Assembly (NCBI RefSeq): GCF_030389965.1
Contig: NZ_CP128400.1
Coordinates: forward strand, 992,001-1,056,000
From: Candidatus Chlorohelix allophototropha
GTDB taxonomy: Bacteria > Chloroflexota > Chloroflexia > Chloroheliales > Chloroheliaceae
DNA: 64,000 nucleotides
Direction: 5' to 3'
Part shown: piece after piece, positions 61,432-64,000 of the stretch
How the letters are laid out: each line of letters begins with the position of its first letter
Numbering within the stretch: position 1 is the stretch's first letter
Made by a program: the position numbers and the translations under genes
The notes under the pieces: model-generated
Database searches by the model: none
Told to the model about the DNA's origin: nothing
The model's input: the letters and a program-made list of their open reading frames with translations, nothing else

Positions 61432-62790
61432 TCAAGGATAAATTCCACGTATGCTGGTTGCGTCCGCCACACGCCCTATCGCCAGCAAATAAGCGGCTGT
61501 GCGCATATCAGTTTTTTCACGCTGCGAAATGCTATATACCTGTGCAAAGCTATTTGCCATAACATCAACCAGTTTCCGGTTAATTTCTTCTTCCGTCCAG
61601 AAAAAAGCCTGCCGATCTTGCACCCACTCAAAATAACTGACCGTCACCCCACCTGCGTTGGCTAAAATATCCGGAACCAATAAGATTCCCCTATCCCGAA
61701 AAATGTGATCGGCTTCGGGGGCAGTGGGACCGTTCGCGCCTTCAACTATCAAACGTGCCTGCACCTGATTGGCATTTTGCTCGGTCAATTGATTCTCAAG
61801 CGCTGCCGGTATCAGAATATCGCAGGGCAAGGTCAATACTTCGAGATTTGAAATAGCTTCAGCCTCCGGATAACCCAATATAGTATTATTCGGAGTGGTA
61901 CGGGTATAGGCAAGTAGCGCCGGAATATCTATGCCTTTCGGATTATAAAGACCTGCATAGACATCGCTAACCGCCACCACCTTGCAACCCAACTCATGCA
62001 TCAGGCGCGCCGAAACCGAACCTACATTCCCGAAGCCCTGTACCACCACTCTTGTCCCGGCAAGTGGAAGATCGATTGTCTTCGCCGCTTCTCGCGCCGA
62101 TACGCTAACCCCTCGCCCGGTCGCTTCCACGCGCCCTAGCGAACCACCTGTATTAATCGGTTTACCGGTAACCACTCCGGTAATACCTTTGCCTCGGTGC
62201 ATCGAGTAGGTATCCATAATCCATGCCATCGTTTGCGGGTTTGTTGCCACATCGGGAGCAGGAATATCGGTTTCAGGTCCGATTAATATAGAGATTTCGG
62301 TTGTAAAACGGCGAGTTAATCTTTCCAGTTCACGCTGTGAATATTGGGTAGCATCTATCACCACCCCGCCCTTTGCCCCACCGTAAGGTATATTTACCAC
62401 CGCACATTTCCACGTCATCCACATTGCAAGTGCGCGCACTTCGTCCATTGAAACGTTGGGGTGGTAGCGAATCCCGCCCTTAACCGGCCCACGCGCATTA
62501 TTATGATGCACCCGATAGCCGGTAAGCACTTTGATACGCCCATCATCCAAACGTACCGGGAAATTAACTTTCAATTCACGTTGCGGTACTGACAATATTT
62601 CCCGCAAGCCATCATCCAAACACAATTTATCTGCCGCATAAAAAAACTGTTCTTGCGCTATCTCATAAGGTGAGCGTGCTATAACAGTTTCTTTTACCTT
62701 ATTTATTTCATTTGAATACGATGGTATTGTCTCCTTAGCAGGCGACAGTGCCGCTGCCTCACCATTGAGGCGGTTTGCTGCGAGAGTCAT
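61432..62790 (-). CDS. gdhA: Glutamate dehydrogenase (Glu/Leu/Phe/Val family)
   Basis: An NAD(P)-dependent enzyme that interconverts glutamate and 2-oxoglutarate plus ammonium in the cytoplasm. The 452-residue protein has the catalytic GGAKGGVVID, preceded by GPVKGGIRYHPNV with another active-site lysine. PAPDVATNPQTMAWIMDTYS and the NAD fold in RVVVQGFGNVGSVSARLM follow. The ATG at 62790 has GGAGGA upstream; an in-frame ATG at 62823 adds 11 residues. It is divergent from the malic-enzyme gene. Sequence alone does not decide NAD versus NADP. Confidence 0.93.
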   Translation of the reverse strand: MTLAANRLNGEAAALSPAKETIPSYSNEINKVKETVIARSPYEIAQEQFFYAADKLCLDDGLREILSVPQRELKVNFPVRLDDGRIKVLTGYRVHHNNARGPVKGGIRYHPNVSMDEVRALAMWMTWKCAVVNIPYGGAKGGVVIDATQYSQRELERLTRRFTTEISILIGPETDIPAPDVATNPQTMAWIMDTYSMHRGKGITGVVTGKPINTGGSLGRVEATGRGVSVSAREAAKTIDLPLAGTRVVVQGFGNVGSVSARLMHELGCKVVAVSDVYAGLYNPKGIDIPALLAYTRTTPNNTILGYPEAEAISNLEVLTLPCDILIPAALENQLTEQNANQVQARLIVEGANGPTAPEADHIFRDRGILLVPDILANAGGVTVSYFEWVQDRQAFFWTEEEINRKLVDVMANSFAQVYSISQREKTDMRTAAYLLAIGRVADATSIRGIYP

Positions 62791-62838
62791 CAAATTTCCT
62801 CCATCTTTATGTACATCTTGCACAAATATGCACCAATT

Positions 62839-62868
62839 ATTTTAGCATATTGCCCAAGCTTAAATCAA
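62839..62868 (-). promoter_or_regulatory. Promoter of glutamate dehydrogenase gene
   Basis: On the minus strand TTGATT, an 18-base spacer and TAAAAT (62839-62844). The resulting leader is about 45 bases and fits the start at 62790. Confidence 0.6.
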
Positions 62869-63009
62869 GACGAAATAATCACGTTTACTTCATTTAAACT
62901 TATATTTACTGCGCTCACACCTAGCTGCGGTATGTTATAATCTTGATAATCCACGAAGAAGTGAAGAGAAGTCCCCATAACCTCATTATTCTTTTACAGG
63001 TGTGAAAAA

Positions 63010-64000
63010 ATGAATATCACCCCGAATGCCAGTTACAGTTTTACGCTGCGAATCGAAATCCCTAACCGGGTAGGGATGTTAAGCCAAATAATGGCTGCTA
63101 TCGCCAACTCCGGCGGAGACCTCGGTGCAATTGATATTGTACAGGCTAGCCGTGACAAAATGGTTCGTGATATTACGGTATCAGCCGGCTCTGAGCAACA
63201 TGCCGATGAAATTACTTCAAATGTTGCCGTTATTGAAGATGTGAATATTATCAATGTCAGCGACCGCACTTTCCTACTTCATTTGGGCGGAAAAATTTCG
63301 GTTAACTCCAAAATCCCGCTTAAAACCCGCGACCAGTTGAGCATGGCTTATACTCCCGGTGTCGCGCGTGTTTGCAACGCCATTGCTGAAGACAAGAGCA
63401 AGGTCTATTCTCTAACTATAAAGGGCAACACAGTTGCAGTTGTCACGGATGGAACGGCGGTTTTGGGACTTGGCAATATCGGACCGGAAGCAGCTATGCC
63501 AGTCATGGAAGGCAAAGCCATGCTCTTCAAAGAGTTCGGACAGGTAGACGCTTTCCCGATTTGCCTCTCAACGCAGAATACCGAAGAGATAATTCAGACT
63601 GTAAAAGCCATAGCGCCTACTTTTGGAGGCATTAACCTAGAAGATATTTCTGCCCCGCGTTGCTTCGAAATTGAGAAAAGGCTGATTGAGGAACTCGATA
63701 TTCCGGTAATGCACGATGACCAGCATGGTACGGCGGTAGTGGTGTTAGCCGCTCTTTTAAACGCCCTCAAAGTGGTCAACAAAAATATCGGCGAAATAAA
63801 AGTGGTGGTAAATGGGATTGGTGCTGCCGGAGTAGCTTGCAGCAAAATCCTGATGGCAGCAGGGGTACAGCATATCATTGGTTGTGACCGACGCGGCGCA
63901 GTTTATAAAGGGCGTGTCGAAGATATGAACGTTGCCAAAGAATGGTACGCCGAACACACCAATTTTGAAGGCGAACGCGGCACTTTGGTGAATGCGATGA
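63010..64000 (+). CDS. NAD(P)-malic enzyme with N-terminal ACT domain (3' end outside window)
   Basis: Oxidatively decarboxylates malate to pyruvate. The frame is open to the window edge, giving 330 residues. Residues 1-75 form an ACT domain (FTLRIEIPNRVGMLSQIMAA), suggesting amino-acid control. The malic core follows: YTPGVARVCNAI, VVTDGTAVLGLGNIGPEAAM with the active-site region, EDISAPRCFEIEKRL (metal-binding), PVMHDDQHGTAVV, and the NAD fold VVVNGIGAAGVACSKIL. AGGTG lies 7-8 bases before the ATG. A TATAAT occurs at 62936-62941. The missing C-terminus leaves coenzyme choice open. Confidence 0.93.
   Translation, partial: MNITPNASYSFTLRIEIPNRVGMLSQIMAAIANSGGDLGAIDIVQASRDKMVRDITVSAGSEQHADEITSNVAVIEDVNIINVSDRTFLLHLGGKISVNSKIPLKTRDQLSMAYTPGVARVCNAIAEDKSKVYSLTIKGNTVAVVTDGTAVLGLGNIGPEAAMPVMEGKAMLFKEFGQVDAFPICLSTQNTEEIIQTVKAIAPTFGGINLEDISAPRCFEIEKRLIEELDIPVMHDDQHGTAVVVLAALLNALKVVNKNIGEIKVVVNGIGAAGVACSKILMAAGVQHIIGCDRRGAVYKGRVEDMNVAKEWYAEHTNFEGERGTLVNAM

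Noticed and set aside
1-64000. tRNA or rRNA genes and CRISPR arrays
   Set aside because: None was recognised on either strand by eye. A short tRNA could be missed without a covariance search such as tRNAscan-SE.

Overview
The window is 64 kb of bacterial chromosome at roughly 50% GC, with dense, mostly housekeeping and membrane-associated genes. It has no rRNA, no tRNA that I can recognise, no CRISPR array and no phage block. The organism is probably a member of the Chloroflexota. The pointers are secreted proteins with C-terminal repeats ending in an FGYPITEE-like motif, WD40-repeat lipoproteins, several NarL-type histidine kinases, a ~1,100-residue double-VWA membrane protein, an ECF sigma/membrane-protein pair, and a monoderm-style LPATG-like sorting tail. 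This is an inference from gene style, not from a marker gene.

Layout. 1-10 kb: the 3' part of lon, a GT2 glycosyltransferase, a secreted multidomain protein, an M20 amidohydrolase, an ion-channel-like membrane protein and a WD40 lipoprotein. 10-20 kb: a histidine kinase, an ABC exporter pair, a two-subunit CoA-transferase, a VOC protein, and glpD behind an attenuator-like leader. 19-28 kb: a TldE/TldD pair, a GNAT acetyltransferase, a PAS histidine kinase with an OmpR-type regulator, an NrtR-like Nudix protein and a Fic protein. 28-35 kb: a thioesterase, an Asp-box/LGFP-like secreted protein, a cytochrome c lipoprotein, an LPATG-tailed surface protein, a NarL-type two-component pair and a divergent receiver protein. 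35-42 kb: rplS, a CMD-family protein, two large GT-C-like membrane proteins and a double-domain 3-hydroxyacyl-CoA dehydrogenase. 41.5-44.6 kb: a four-gene cassette (sigma factor, unknown protein, ImmA/IrrE protease, small membrane protein) with a divergent 48-residue gene. 44.9-51.6 kb: a class III CoA-transferase, two-subunit class I fumarase, an ECF sigma with a probable membrane partner, an IS4-family element and thpR. 51.8-64 kb: the double-VWA protein, a third GT-C-like protein, recF, a small membrane protein, a CCA-adding enzyme, a DUF2203 protein, a 92-residue unknown, glutamate dehydrogenase and an ACT-malic enzyme cut by the window edge.

Themes. Central carbon and nitrogen metabolism: glpD, fumarase, malic enzyme and glutamate dehydrogenase. 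Acyl-CoA chemistry: two CoA-transferase types, a hydroxyacyl-CoA dehydrogenase and a thioesterase. Cell-surface construction and signalling also feature heavily.

The most promising undescribed systems are (i) the sigma/unknown/ImmA-IrrE/membrane-protein cassette, whose sigma factor carries an AT-hook-like N-terminus and whose upstream region holds an 11-bp direct repeat, and (ii) the glpD leader, which has mutually exclusive hairpins downstream of a clear sigma-70 promoter. Start codons were moved from the longest open frame where a ribosome-binding site or promoter argued for it; each case is stated.
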